Of a stretch of DNA of 56,109 nt, positions 1 to 8,084 are shown one piece after another. The translations under genes were made by a program, and so were the position numbers. Under the pieces are notes generated by a model. It was not told the origin of the DNA. It did no database searches and saw only the letters and a program-made list of their open reading frames with translations. Location of the stretch: the NCBI GenBank assembly GCA_020634415.1, contig JACKBT010000030.1:1-56109 (forward strand), given 5' to 3'. This DNA comes from Ardenticatenaceae bacterium (lineage in GTDB: Bacteria; Chloroflexota; Anaerolineae; Promineifilales; Promineifilaceae). Each line of letters opens with the position of its first letter. Position 1 is the stretch's first letter.

Positions 1-593
1 AGATTGCTGAACAGATAGTCGAGCAAGGTGGCGATTATCTATTAGCTGTCAAGAAGAACCAAAAACATCTCTATGAGGATATTGAACACCTTTTCAAGCA
101 TGCTGTACCAGAAAACTTCAACGCTGAAGGCTTTGATGAGGCTCGCACAGTAGACAAGCAACATGGTCGTCTGGAGATTCGGTATTGTCAGTCTGTTTCA
201 GATTCGGAATGGCTAGACTATTTGCGTTCTCGCCACAACTGGAAAAAGTTACGTAGTGTCGTCAAAATCTGGACAGAACGTCAAATTGGTCGTAAGAAGA
301 TATGTGAATCACGCTATTACATATGTAGCCGAGTTGCCACCGCTGCTGATTTACTAGATGGGACTCGTGCCCATTGGGGTGTTGAAAATAATGTACACTG
401 GGTATTGGATGTTGTGTTTGACGAAGATTCAAGCCGAGTCCGAACAGGCTATGCTCAAGAAAATCTGGCGACTATGCGTCGTATCGCTATCAATATGCTC
501 AACCAGGAACAGACATGTAAAGATAGTCTTAAAGGCAAGCGGCAATTGGCTGGTTGGGATGAATCTTATATGGAACGCATCATTTTCAATTAG
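1..593 (+). CDS. ISAs1-family transposase, C-terminal part (start outside window)
   Basis: The frame is open from base 3 to the stop at 591-593, giving about 196 residues of a protein that begins before the window. Visible ISAs1-type features are GDYLLAVKKNQ near the start, HGRLEIR, and the C-terminal block HWGVENNVHWVLDVVFDED followed by ENLATMRRIAINML, which carries the last acidic residue region of the DDE nuclease fold. The protein would catalyse transposition of its own element. Family members are usually about 370 residues, so roughly half is missing only because the window starts here; no frameshift is visible in the part seen. An ATG at 222 is internal to the frame and is not a credible start. 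It lies immediately upstream of the defence-type genes, consistent with a mobile island. Family assignment is by motif recall. Confidence 0.88.
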   Translation, partial: IAEQIVEQGGDYLLAVKKNQKHLYEDIEHLFKHAVPENFNAEGFDEARTVDKQHGRLEIRYCQSVSDSEWLDYLRSRHNWKKLRSVVKIWTERQIGRKKICESRYYICSRVATAADLLDGTRAHWGVENNVHWVLDVVFDEDSSRVRTGYAQENLATMRRIAINMLNQEQTCKDSLKGKRQLAGWDESYMERIIFN

Positions 594-608
594 AAAGCGA
601 TTGCCCTG
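1..608 (+). mobile_element. ISAs1-type insertion sequence, right end
   Basis: The transposase stop is followed within 15 bases by AAAGCGATTGCCCTG (594-608). Read inward this is CAGGGCAATCGCTTT, which resembles the CAGGG-type terminal inverted repeat of ISAs1-family elements. I therefore place the right boundary near 608. The left end and the target duplication cannot be checked because the element starts outside the window. Confidence 0.6.
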
Positions 609-760
609 TTATCCACAATCTTTGACAACCTTGCTCCCCTAAACTATCATATTATTCGTAATCTCGGCTGCAAGGTCGAGTTTGCCACAAACAATGTTCA
701 ACAGGTCCTGAATCGGCCGTTTGTCATTATCAATCTGGTCAGGAGGCGCGTTTTCAGCCT
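609..760 (+). other. Spacer with possible gene relic between IS end and helicase
   Basis: No complete gene. One plus-strand frame (same phase as the transposase) stays open through here and reads protein-like (for example NLAPLNYHIIRNLGCKVEF, then NRPFVIINLV). This could be the tail of a gene cut by the IS, but it has no start of its own and I recognise no family. A purine-rich AGGAGG at 741-746 lies 14 bases before the helicase ATG and is its likely, slightly distant, ribosome-binding site. Confidence 0.3.
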
Positions 761-3700
761 ATGGCTCCAACTCAACTACCGCTCCGCACCTCGGGCATCC
801 GTGACAATCTCAGTCGTGGCTCTGTCGGCGATTTCCTTCGTGAAAAAATCCAGCCGGGATCATCTCTTTCCATCGTTTCTGCCTACTTCACCATTTATGC
901 TTACGCTGCCTTAAAAGAGGAATTAGACAGTATAGAAGAACTCCGCTTTCTGTTTGGTGAACCCCGCTTTCTCAAATCCTTAGACCCCGACAAAACAGAT
1001 GCCCAAGCCTTTGCCATTGTTGATACGGGCCTGAAACTCAGCAATCAGTTGCAGCAAAAACAAGTTGCCAAAGAATGTGCGGCCTGGATTGAAGACAAAG
1101 TACAAATCCGCTCCATCAAACAGACCAGCTTGTTACATGGCAAGCTCTACCATATGACTGGCTCTCACGGCCGTAATGATGCCATCGTTGGCAGTTCCAA
1201 TTTTACGGTGCGTGGTTTAGGGCTTGGGGCAAGAGATACCAACAACATCGAACTCAATCTGGAAGTTGACAGCCGCCGTGATCGTGCCGATTTGCAACGC
1301 TGGTTTGATGAACTCTGGCATGATGAAAAACTCGTTGAAGATGTCAAAGCCGAAGTTCTTCTCTATCTGGAAAAGCTATACCGCGACAATACGCCTCAAT
1401 TTATTTACTATAAAACCCTGTTCCATATCTTTGAACGATTCCTGGCCGATCAAGCGCGTGGTGGCCTTCTCGATGAAGACATACGCCTCACCGATACGGC
1501 TATCTGGCAAACTTTATTTGAGTTCCAGAAAGATGGTGTCAAAGGGGCTATCAACAAAATATTGACCCACAATGGCTGCATCATCGCCGATAGCGTTGGT
1601 TTGGGCAAGACCTATGAAGCTCTGGCTATCATCAAATACTTCGAGTTGATGAACCAGCGTGTACTGGTCTTGTGCCCCAAAAAGCTGCGGGAAAATTGGA
1701 CTGTTTACCGGGCAGCGAACAATAGCCCCCTCAATCCCTTTCTGCAAGACCGTTTCGATTATACGGTTTTATCCCATACCGATCTCAGCCGAGAAAAGGG
1801 GATGTCTGGCGATGTCAATTTAGAATCATTCCACTGGGACAATTACAACCTGGTTGTCATAGATGAGTCGCACAACTTCCGCAACAATACGCGGGGTCAA
1901 AGGGACGAAGAGGGCAATCGTATTCGCAAGAGCCGTTATGAGCGGCTCATGGAGGACATTTTACAAAGTGGTGTCAAAACAAAGGTGCTGCTTCTCTCGG
2001 CCACACCCGTTAACAACGATCTCAAAGATTTACGCAATCAACTTTATTTCATGACTGAAGGCGAAGATGATGCTTTCACCCATACATTGGGTATATCCAG
2101 CCTCAAAGACACTTTGGCTAATGCCCAACGCCGCTTCACCGAATGGGCCAGAAGCAGCCAGCGGGATACACGTAAGCTGTTGGAAGCCTTGGATTCGGCC
2201 TTTTTCAAATTGCTTGATGAGTTAACCATTGCCCGTTCGCGCAAGCACATCTACACCTACTACCCTGATACGATTGCTGAACTAGGGGGCTTTCCCACTC
2301 GTTCTACGCCTCTATCTATCTATGCCGATATTGATACCAAAAAGCGGTTCCTTTCTTATGATCGGCTCAATGATGAGATTTCTAACTACCGCCTATCATT
2401 ATTCAATCCATCTGCCTATGTACTGCCTGAATTTTCACATATGTATGAGATAGACGAAATTGCCCAGTTTACCCAGCAAAAACGGGAACATTATCTCATC
2501 GGCATGATGAAGGTGAATTTCCTCAAGCGTTTGGAAAGTTCCGTTCACTCCTTTGCCATCACCATGAACCGCACCATTGCCAAGATTGAAAATCTGGAAG
2601 TGCGCATTAAGCAATTCAGGGCATTCCAAGAAAGTAATCCAGAGCTTGACATTGAAGAGTTACAAATTGAAGCCCTGGAAGATGAAGAGTTGCAAGAAGC
2701 CTTGCAGGTGGGCAAGAAATTGAAATTCAATTTTGCTCATTTGGACATTGATAGCTGGTCAACTGACTTGCAAGAAGACAAACAACAGTTAAACATCCTG
2801 GCGGCCAGTGCTCAATTTGTCACACCAGAACAAGATGCCAAGTTGGCCGAGTTGAAAAAGCTCATTCGGGCCAAAATCGAAAATCCCACAGTTAATCGAG
2901 ATGGGCTATCTAATCGCAAAGTTCTGGTCTTTACTGCTTTTGCCGACACCGCTGCTTACTTGTTTGAAAATTTACGTGACTGGGCGCAGCAAAGTTTGGG
3001 AATTCATATCGCCCTGGTTACGGGAGGCTCTGGCGCAGACAAAACGACGCTGGGCCGTGCCGATTTTAACCACATCCTGACCAACTTTTCGCCTATTTCT
3101 AAAAAACGGGCCAAAGTTGCCAATATGCCTCAAGATGAAGCCATTGATCTGCTCATTGCTACTGACTGCATCTCTGAAGGGCAGAACCTACAGGATTGTG
3201 ACTATCTCATTAACTACGATATTCATTGGAATCCCGTGCGTATCATTCAACGGTTCGGCCGTATTGACCGTATTGGCAGTCGTAACGAGACGGTTCAACT
3301 GGTCAATTTCTGGCCTACCCCTGATTTGAATAAATACATCAAGCTCAAAAATCGGGTGGAAGCGCGTATGGCCCTGGTGGATATTGCGGCTACGGCCGAG
3401 GACAATCTATTGCGTCCCGAAGATGTACAGGATTTGATTGAAGATGAGTTGAAATATCGGGACAAGCAGTTGCTTAGGCTTAAAGATGAAGTCTTGGATT
3501 TGGAGGATTTTACGGAAAGCGTGGCCCTGAACGAGTTTACCCTTGATGATTTCCGTATTGAGTTAGCCAAATATATTGAGAGCAACCGCCGTTTATTGGA
3601 AGACGCACCTTTAGGACTTTATGCTGTTGTCCCTACCGATCCCACCATCCCCCAAATTCAACCTGGTGTCATTTACTGTTTACGCCAGCAAGGTCCCGGT

Positions 3701-4066
3701 CAAGATTTAGAAACCATCAATCCGCTACAGCCTTACTTTCTTGTCTATGTTCAGGATGACAAAAACGTGCGTTATTCTTTTGCTCAGCCCAAACAGATTT
3801 TGGACATTTACCGCCTGCTATGTGCTGACCGCAGCCGTGTTCAAGAAGCTTTATGCAATCTTTTTGACCAGGACACACACAATGGCCAAGATTTGACGCA
3901 CTATAACGATTTGCTGCTGAGTGCTGTCAAATCCATTGAACGCACCTTTAAGCGGCGAGCGATTGCCCAATTGCAAACGAGCCGCAGTGCGTTGCTTCCC
4001 ACTCGCCAGCAGCAGGTCAGTGAGCAAACTGATTTTGAACTCATTACATGGTTGGTGATTAAATGA
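761..4066 (+). CDS. PLD-domain / SNF2-type superfamily 2 helicase, defence-associated
   Basis: 1,101 residues. The N-terminal 200 residues form a phospholipase-D-like domain with HGKLYH at 126-131 and GSSNF at 145-148, a single HKD-type half-site. A long SF2 helicase follows: Q-motif-like FQKDG near 256, Walker A ADSVGLGKT at 276-284, Walker B DESH at 368-371, motif III LLSATPVNND around 411-420, and motif VI QRFGRIDRIGS from 830. This resembles helicases of SNF2-like/DISARM DrmD and type ISP restriction enzymes. It presumably translocates on foreign DNA, with the PLD fold a candidate nuclease. It overlaps the following methyltransferase gene by 4 nt (ATGA), so the two are translationally coupled. 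The palindrome that saturates the rest of the window is nearly absent here, pointing to transfer. Helicase call is firm; the biological role is inferred. Confidence 0.85.
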   Translation: MAPTQLPLRTSGIRDNLSRGSVGDFLREKIQPGSSLSIVSAYFTIYAYAALKEELDSIEELRFLFGEPRFLKSLDPDKTDAQAFAIVDTGLKLSNQLQQKQVAKECAAWIEDKVQIRSIKQTSLLHGKLYHMTGSHGRNDAIVGSSNFTVRGLGLGARDTNNIELNLEVDSRRDRADLQRWFDELWHDEKLVEDVKAEVLLYLEKLYRDNTPQFIYYKTLFHIFERFLADQARGGLLDEDIRLTDTAIWQTLFEFQKDGVKGAINKILTHNGCIIADSVGLGKTYEALAIIKYFELMNQRVLVLCPKKLRENWTVYRAANNSPLNPFLQDRFDYTVLSHTDLSREKGMSGDVNLESFHWDNYNLVVIDESHNFRNNTRGQRDEEGNRIRKSRYERLMEDILQSGVKTKVLLLSATPVNNDLKDLRNQLYFMTEGEDDAFTHTLGISSLKDTLANAQRRFTEWARSSQRDTRKLLEALDSAFFKLLDELTIARSRKHIYTYYPDTIAELGGFPTRSTPLSIYADIDTKKRFLSYDRLNDEISNYRLSLFNPSAYVLPEFSHMYEIDEIAQFTQQKREHYLIGMMKVNFLKRLESSVHSFAITMNRTIAKIENLEVRIKQFRAFQESNPELDIEELQIEALEDEELQEALQVGKKLKFNFAHLDIDSWSTDLQEDKQQLNILAASAQFVTPEQDAKLAELKKLIRAKIENPTVNRDGLSNRKVLVFTAFADTAAYLFENLRDWAQQSLGIHIALVTGGSGADKTTLGRADFNHILTNFSPISKKRAKVANMPQDEAIDLLIATDCISEGQNLQDCDYLINYDIHWNPVRIIQRFGRIDRIGSRNETVQLVNFWPTPDLNKYIKLKNRVEARMALVDIAATAEDNLLRPEDVQDLIEDELKYRDKQLLRLKDEVLDLEDFTESVALNEFTLDDFRIELAKYIESNRRLLEDAPLGLYAVVPTDPTIPQIQPGVIYCLRQQGPGQDLETINPLQPYFLVYVQDDKNVRYSFAQPKQILDIYRLLCADRSRVQEALCNLFDQDTHNGQDLTHYNDLLLSAVKSIERTFKRRAIAQLQTSRSALLPTRQQQVSEQTDFELITWLVIK

Positions 4067-7000
4067 CAACCCAAGCTAAACAACGTATTCAGCAGGCCAT
4101 TCAGCAATTTCACAAAGGAAGTCTGCGTCACAACAGTCTACATCTCCTGGAAGCCCTTGGCTATCCAACAGATCGTCAAATAGAGTCAGAGAATGTGCCA
4201 GAACTTTTTCTGGAGATGTATCCGTCTAACACGTTTCGTCGTGATAAGGCTTTGGTAGAGCAGTGGCGTACTACCGATATTTTATGCCAGATTAGTGATG
4301 CTGAGATTCACCAATCGAATCAGATGATTTTGCTGGATAGCAAGGGCAAGACAATAGACAACAGTATTATTGAATCTTATCTTTTCCTGGCGATTGATTT
4401 GCGTGATGAACAGTATACCCGTACTGAGTTGGCTCAAATCACCCGCGAAGTCAATAAGCTGTTTCCTATGCCGGTCATGCTTATTTTTCGGCATGGGCAG
4501 ACCTTGACTATTTCTATTATCAATCGCCGTTTGCACAAACGGGATAGTGGTAAAGATGTGCTGGAAAAGGTGACGCTTATTAAAGATATTCGCCTTGCCA
4601 ATCCGCACCGAGCGCATGTGGAGATTTTGTTTGACCTTTCCCTGGATGAACTGCATCGGGTACATGATTTTAGCAACTTTGTGGAATTGCACCGTGCCTG
4701 GCAAAAGACGCTGGATAGCTCCGAACTGAACAAGAAATTCTTCAAGGAGATTGCTGATTGGTATTTCTGGGCGGTTAATGAAGTCACCTTTCCTTCCGAG
4801 GCGGGGCCAGATGAGACGCGCAATGCAACCAGTGTTATTCGCCTGATTACGCGCCTTATTTTTGTCTGGTTCATTAAAGAGAAGGGCTTGATTCCAGATG
4901 AGTTGTTTAATCGCCCGAAGTTGGATGAGCTGCTTGTGTGGGACGATTTTAACGATAGCACTTATTACAAAGCCATTCTGCAAAATCTCTTTTTTGCGAC
5001 GTTGAACCAGGAGATGAACACAGAAGCCAAGCCTGATAACCGCAAATTTCGGGGGACGCGACAAGGCGGTCAGGATCAGCATCATATGATCCACAATGTT
5101 TATCGGTATGAGCGTTATTTTCAGGATCCGCAAAGTGCCATCGCCCTTTTTGCTGATGTGCCTTTTTTGAATGGTGGTTTGTTTGAATGTTTGGATAAGC
5201 GGATTGAGGGGCAAGCCGTCCGTGTAGATGGCTTTTCGGATCGGGCTGACAATCCTTTGCGTGTGCCTGATGCGCTCTTTTTTGGGGCAGAACGCACGAT
5301 TGACCTCAATGAAACCTATGGCACTTCGGGCAAGGTTTACAAGGTGCGGGGGTTAATTGAAACCCTGAGCCGCTATAAGTTCACGATTGCTGAAAATACA
5401 CCGATTGAAGAAGAAATCGCCCTTGACCCGGAACTGTTGGGTAAGGTGTTTGAGAATTTATTGGCTGCCTACAATCCAGAGACAGGCACGACGGCGCGGA
5501 AGCAGACGGGTTCTTTTTATACGCCGCGTGAAATTGTTAACTACATGGTGGATAAATCGCTGCTGGCTTATTTGCAGACGAAGCTTACGACCCAAAAAAC
5601 CTCCGAGGTCTTGAAGACCTCGGAGGTTTCGCGTGATTTGGAAGGCCGTCTGCGCCATCTCTTTGCTTATAATGAGGAACCTCACCAGTTCAGCCCTGCG
5701 GAAACGAAGGCACTGATTAGGGCTATTGATACGGTTAATATTCTAGACCCCGCCTGTGGGTCGGGCGCGTTCCCGATGGGTATTTTGCACAAGCTGGTCT
5801 TTATTTTGGGCAAGCTTGACCCGCACAATGAGCAGTGGAAAGAGCGACAGATTGAGCCGCTGCGTCAGGCTATTCGGGCGGCACTGGCTATTCCTGACAG
5901 CCGTATCCGCAACCAGACAGTGCAGGAGTTAGAAGAACAGGTCGTCACAATTGAACTGGCTTTTAGTCGTAATGAACTGGATTATGGGCGAAAGTTGTAT
6001 CTTATTGAAAATTGCATTTATGGCGTAGACATCCAGCCTGTGGCGGTGCAGATTGCCAAGCTGCGCTTTTTTATCTCGCTGGTGGTAGACCAACGGCTGG
6101 ATGATGGGGCGGACAATCGGGGTATTTTGCCTTTGCCCAATCTGGAGACAAAGTTTGTGGCGGCTAACACCCTGCTGGGGATTGCCAAACCAGCGCAGAT
6201 GGCTTTGCGCAACCCAGAGATTACGGCCAAAGAGCAAGAGTTGGCCGAAGTCCGCAGCAAACATTTCCGCGCGCGTACCCCACGTACCAAAGAAAAATGG
6301 CGAGGTGAAGATAAACGTCTACGTGCTGAGATAAGTGACTTACTCAAAGAAGAGGGAAATTTACGGAACAAAGATGTTCAACTGCTTGCGACTTGGGATC
6401 CCTACAACCAGAATATCTATGCCAACTTTTTCGACCCAGAGTGGATGTTTGGTCTTGAAAATGGCTTTGACATCGTGGTTGGTAACCCACCTTATATTGA
6501 TTCGGAAGGAATGGTAAATAGTGGTCAAAAAGAATTGCGCGACTATCTTTCAGCAAATTTTCAGTTTACCAAAGGTAATTGGGACATATATATAGCTTTT
6601 TTTGAAGTTGGATTTAAGCTCTTAAATGAAAACGGCCATTTAGCTTATATCACTCCTGATAAATGGCTCAGCAAGCCATTTGGGAATACGCTTCGTAAAA
6701 ACAAACTAGGAAATCTTCAGGCGATCCTGGTTTCTGGCAGAGATATTTTTGCAACAGTCAACGTTGACTCAGTTGTTACTTTTTTTTCAAACGACAAAAC
6801 TCCTCAAATTGAGGTTTTTCAATACGAAAATGACGAGCCTATATTTTTCAATAAGGTTGACAAAAGAATAATTAAACCTCCCTATGCACTAGATTTTTTG
6901 TTCTCAGACAATCTTGGATTTTTATTGAAACTTGAAGCCTATCCAAATAGGCTTTCCGATTTAGCCAAATGTGAAAATGCTTGTGCAACTTCTGATGCTT

Positions 7001-8016
7001 ACAAATTAAAGCCGCTACTTCAGAATCTTAGATTTGCTAATGAATTTGATCCAAAAGACTTTTATCAAGTTATTAATACTGGCACGATAGATAAATTTAT
7101 ATCTAAATGGGGATATCGTGAGATGGTTTACTTGAAAGATAAATATTTATATCCCGTAGTAGAGAGGAAAAGTTTCACCCATAATTTCAAAAACACATAT
7201 GCAATTAAAACAAAACAACAAAAAATTATTATGAAAGGACTTACTCTGCTAGATGCCTGTATTGATTACAATGGGAATGTCATACCTGGAAAGTCAACAC
7301 TCATAATTTGCCATAAAGATGAAAGGGTATTGAAATTTTTGTTAGGATTGATAAATAGCAAATTACCCATTTTCTACATAAAAAATAAATATCCTGCTTC
7401 AAGTTATAACACTGGCATAAATTTCACAAAGGACATGATAAATGACCTGCCTCTTCCTCAAGTGTCGGATCAAATAAAAGAGTCAATAATCAAAAATGTC
7501 AACAATATAATCAGTGAGAAATCCAAAGACTTTAATGCCGATGTATCGCCCATAGAGGGCAAAATTGATGAACTTGTCTATGCCCTCTATGGACTCACTC
7601 CTGCCGAAATTGCGCTTGTCGAAGGCCGCGAACTCTCAGATGAAGAAGAAGCCCACTTGCAAGCTTCAGCCGTTGTCGCCGCCCCTGCCAAGCGTCCTAA
7701 CAACACCATCACCAGCATTCCGCCACTCCTTTTCACAGGTCAACCCCCTCAAGGCAGCTTCTCGCAACGCCTCAATCGTGTGCAAGCTCTGGCTAAACAA
7801 GCCACCCCTGCCGCCATTCAGGAACTCACCGCCGCGCTCACCGATGATCGTGATGCCGTCATCTGGGTCGCCAAATCTGCCCTGCGCCAAATGGCAACGG
7901 CCGAGCCTACCACCGCCCAACAGGTTATCGGCGTCCTCCAAGCCTTCATCGCCCAAACCGACCACCCCGCCGCGAAAGCGGAAGCCGAAAAAATTCTGAG
8001 TCTCATTCAGCCATAG
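4063..8016 (+). CDS. Eco57I/PglX-like adenine-specific DNA methyltransferase
   Basis: 1,317 residues. The first ~450 residues are a helical/nuclease-like N-terminal region without recognised catalytic motif. The methyltransferase core has SAM-binding motif I DPACGSGAF starting at D562 and catalytic motif IV NPPY at 808-811, the order expected of gamma-class N6-adenine enzymes (Eco57I, PglX, type ISP). Residues ~830-1160, the probable target-recognition region, are encoded by strikingly AT-rich DNA. The C-terminal ~130 residues after EGRELSDEEEAHL look like an alanine-rich helical repeat (HEAT-like). It starts inside the helicase stop (ATGA). A 33-nt near-perfect palindrome is embedded in frame at 5597-5629. 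It probably methylates host DNA to distinguish self, or works with the helicase as a split restriction enzyme. Confidence 0.87.
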   Translation: MTTQAKQRIQQAIQQFHKGSLRHNSLHLLEALGYPTDRQIESENVPELFLEMYPSNTFRRDKALVEQWRTTDILCQISDAEIHQSNQMILLDSKGKTIDNSIIESYLFLAIDLRDEQYTRTELAQITREVNKLFPMPVMLIFRHGQTLTISIINRRLHKRDSGKDVLEKVTLIKDIRLANPHRAHVEILFDLSLDELHRVHDFSNFVELHRAWQKTLDSSELNKKFFKEIADWYFWAVNEVTFPSEAGPDETRNATSVIRLITRLIFVWFIKEKGLIPDELFNRPKLDELLVWDDFNDSTYYKAILQNLFFATLNQEMNTEAKPDNRKFRGTRQGGQDQHHMIHNVYRYERYFQDPQSAIALFADVPFLNGGLFECLDKRIEGQAVRVDGFSDRADNPLRVPDALFFGAERTIDLNETYGTSGKVYKVRGLIETLSRYKFTIAENTPIEEEIALDPELLGKVFENLLAAYNPETGTTARKQTGSFYTPREIVNYMVDKSLLAYLQTKLTTQKTSEVLKTSEVSRDLEGRLRHLFAYNEEPHQFSPAETKALIRAIDTVNILDPACGSGAFPMGILHKLVFILGKLDPHNEQWKERQIEPLRQAIRAALAIPDSRIRNQTVQELEEQVVTIELAFSRNELDYGRKLYLIENCIYGVDIQPVAVQIAKLRFFISLVVDQRLDDGADNRGILPLPNLETKFVAANTLLGIAKPAQMALRNPEITAKEQELAEVRSKHFRARTPRTKEKWRGEDKRLRAEISDLLKEEGNLRNKDVQLLATWDPYNQNIYANFFDPEWMFGLENGFDIVVGNPPYIDSEGMVNSGQKELRDYLSANFQFTKGNWDIYIAFFEVGFKLLNENGHLAYITPDKWLSKPFGNTLRKNKLGNLQAILVSGRDIFATVNVDSVVTFFSNDKTPQIEVFQYENDEPIFFNKVDKRIIKPPYALDFLFSDNLGFLLKLEAYPNRLSDLAKCENACATSDAYKLKPLLQNLRFANEFDPKDFYQVINTGTIDKFISKWGYREMVYLKDKYLYPVVERKSFTHNFKNTYAIKTKQQKIIMKGLTLLDACIDYNGNVIPGKSTLIICHKDERVLKFLLGLINSKLPIFYIKNKYPASSYNTGINFTKDMINDLPLPQVSDQIKESIIKNVNNIISEKSKDFNADVSPIEGKIDELVYALYGLTPAEIALVEGRELSDEEEAHLQASAVVAAPAKRPNNTITSIPPLLFTGQPPQGSFSQRLNRVQALAKQATPAAIQELTAALTDDRDAVIWVAKSALRQMATAEPTTAQQVIGVLQAFIAQTDHPAAKAEAEKILSLIQP
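5597..5629. repeat. 33-nt palindrome embedded in methyltransferase gene
   Basis: Two perfect 16-nt inverted arms (AAACCTCCGAGGTCTT and its complement) around a single G. It is exactly 11 codons long and read through in frame, adding a KTSEVLKTSEV-type segment. It has the same 16-1-16 geometry and the same centre TCTTGAAGA as the intergenic palindrome at 16127-16159. Confidence 0.85.
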
Positions 8017-8084
8017 TGGTATTATTATTGTCCTAGAACAAACCTCTATTGAAGCATTGCGATAGGGGTAACAGGAGTCAAACA

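Noticed and set aside
4282..5214. Long minus-strand open frame (310 codons) opposite the methyltransferase
   Set aside because: It lies wholly antisense to a gene with clear motifs, has no ribosome-binding site and reads as low-complexity, basic/hydrophobic sequence.
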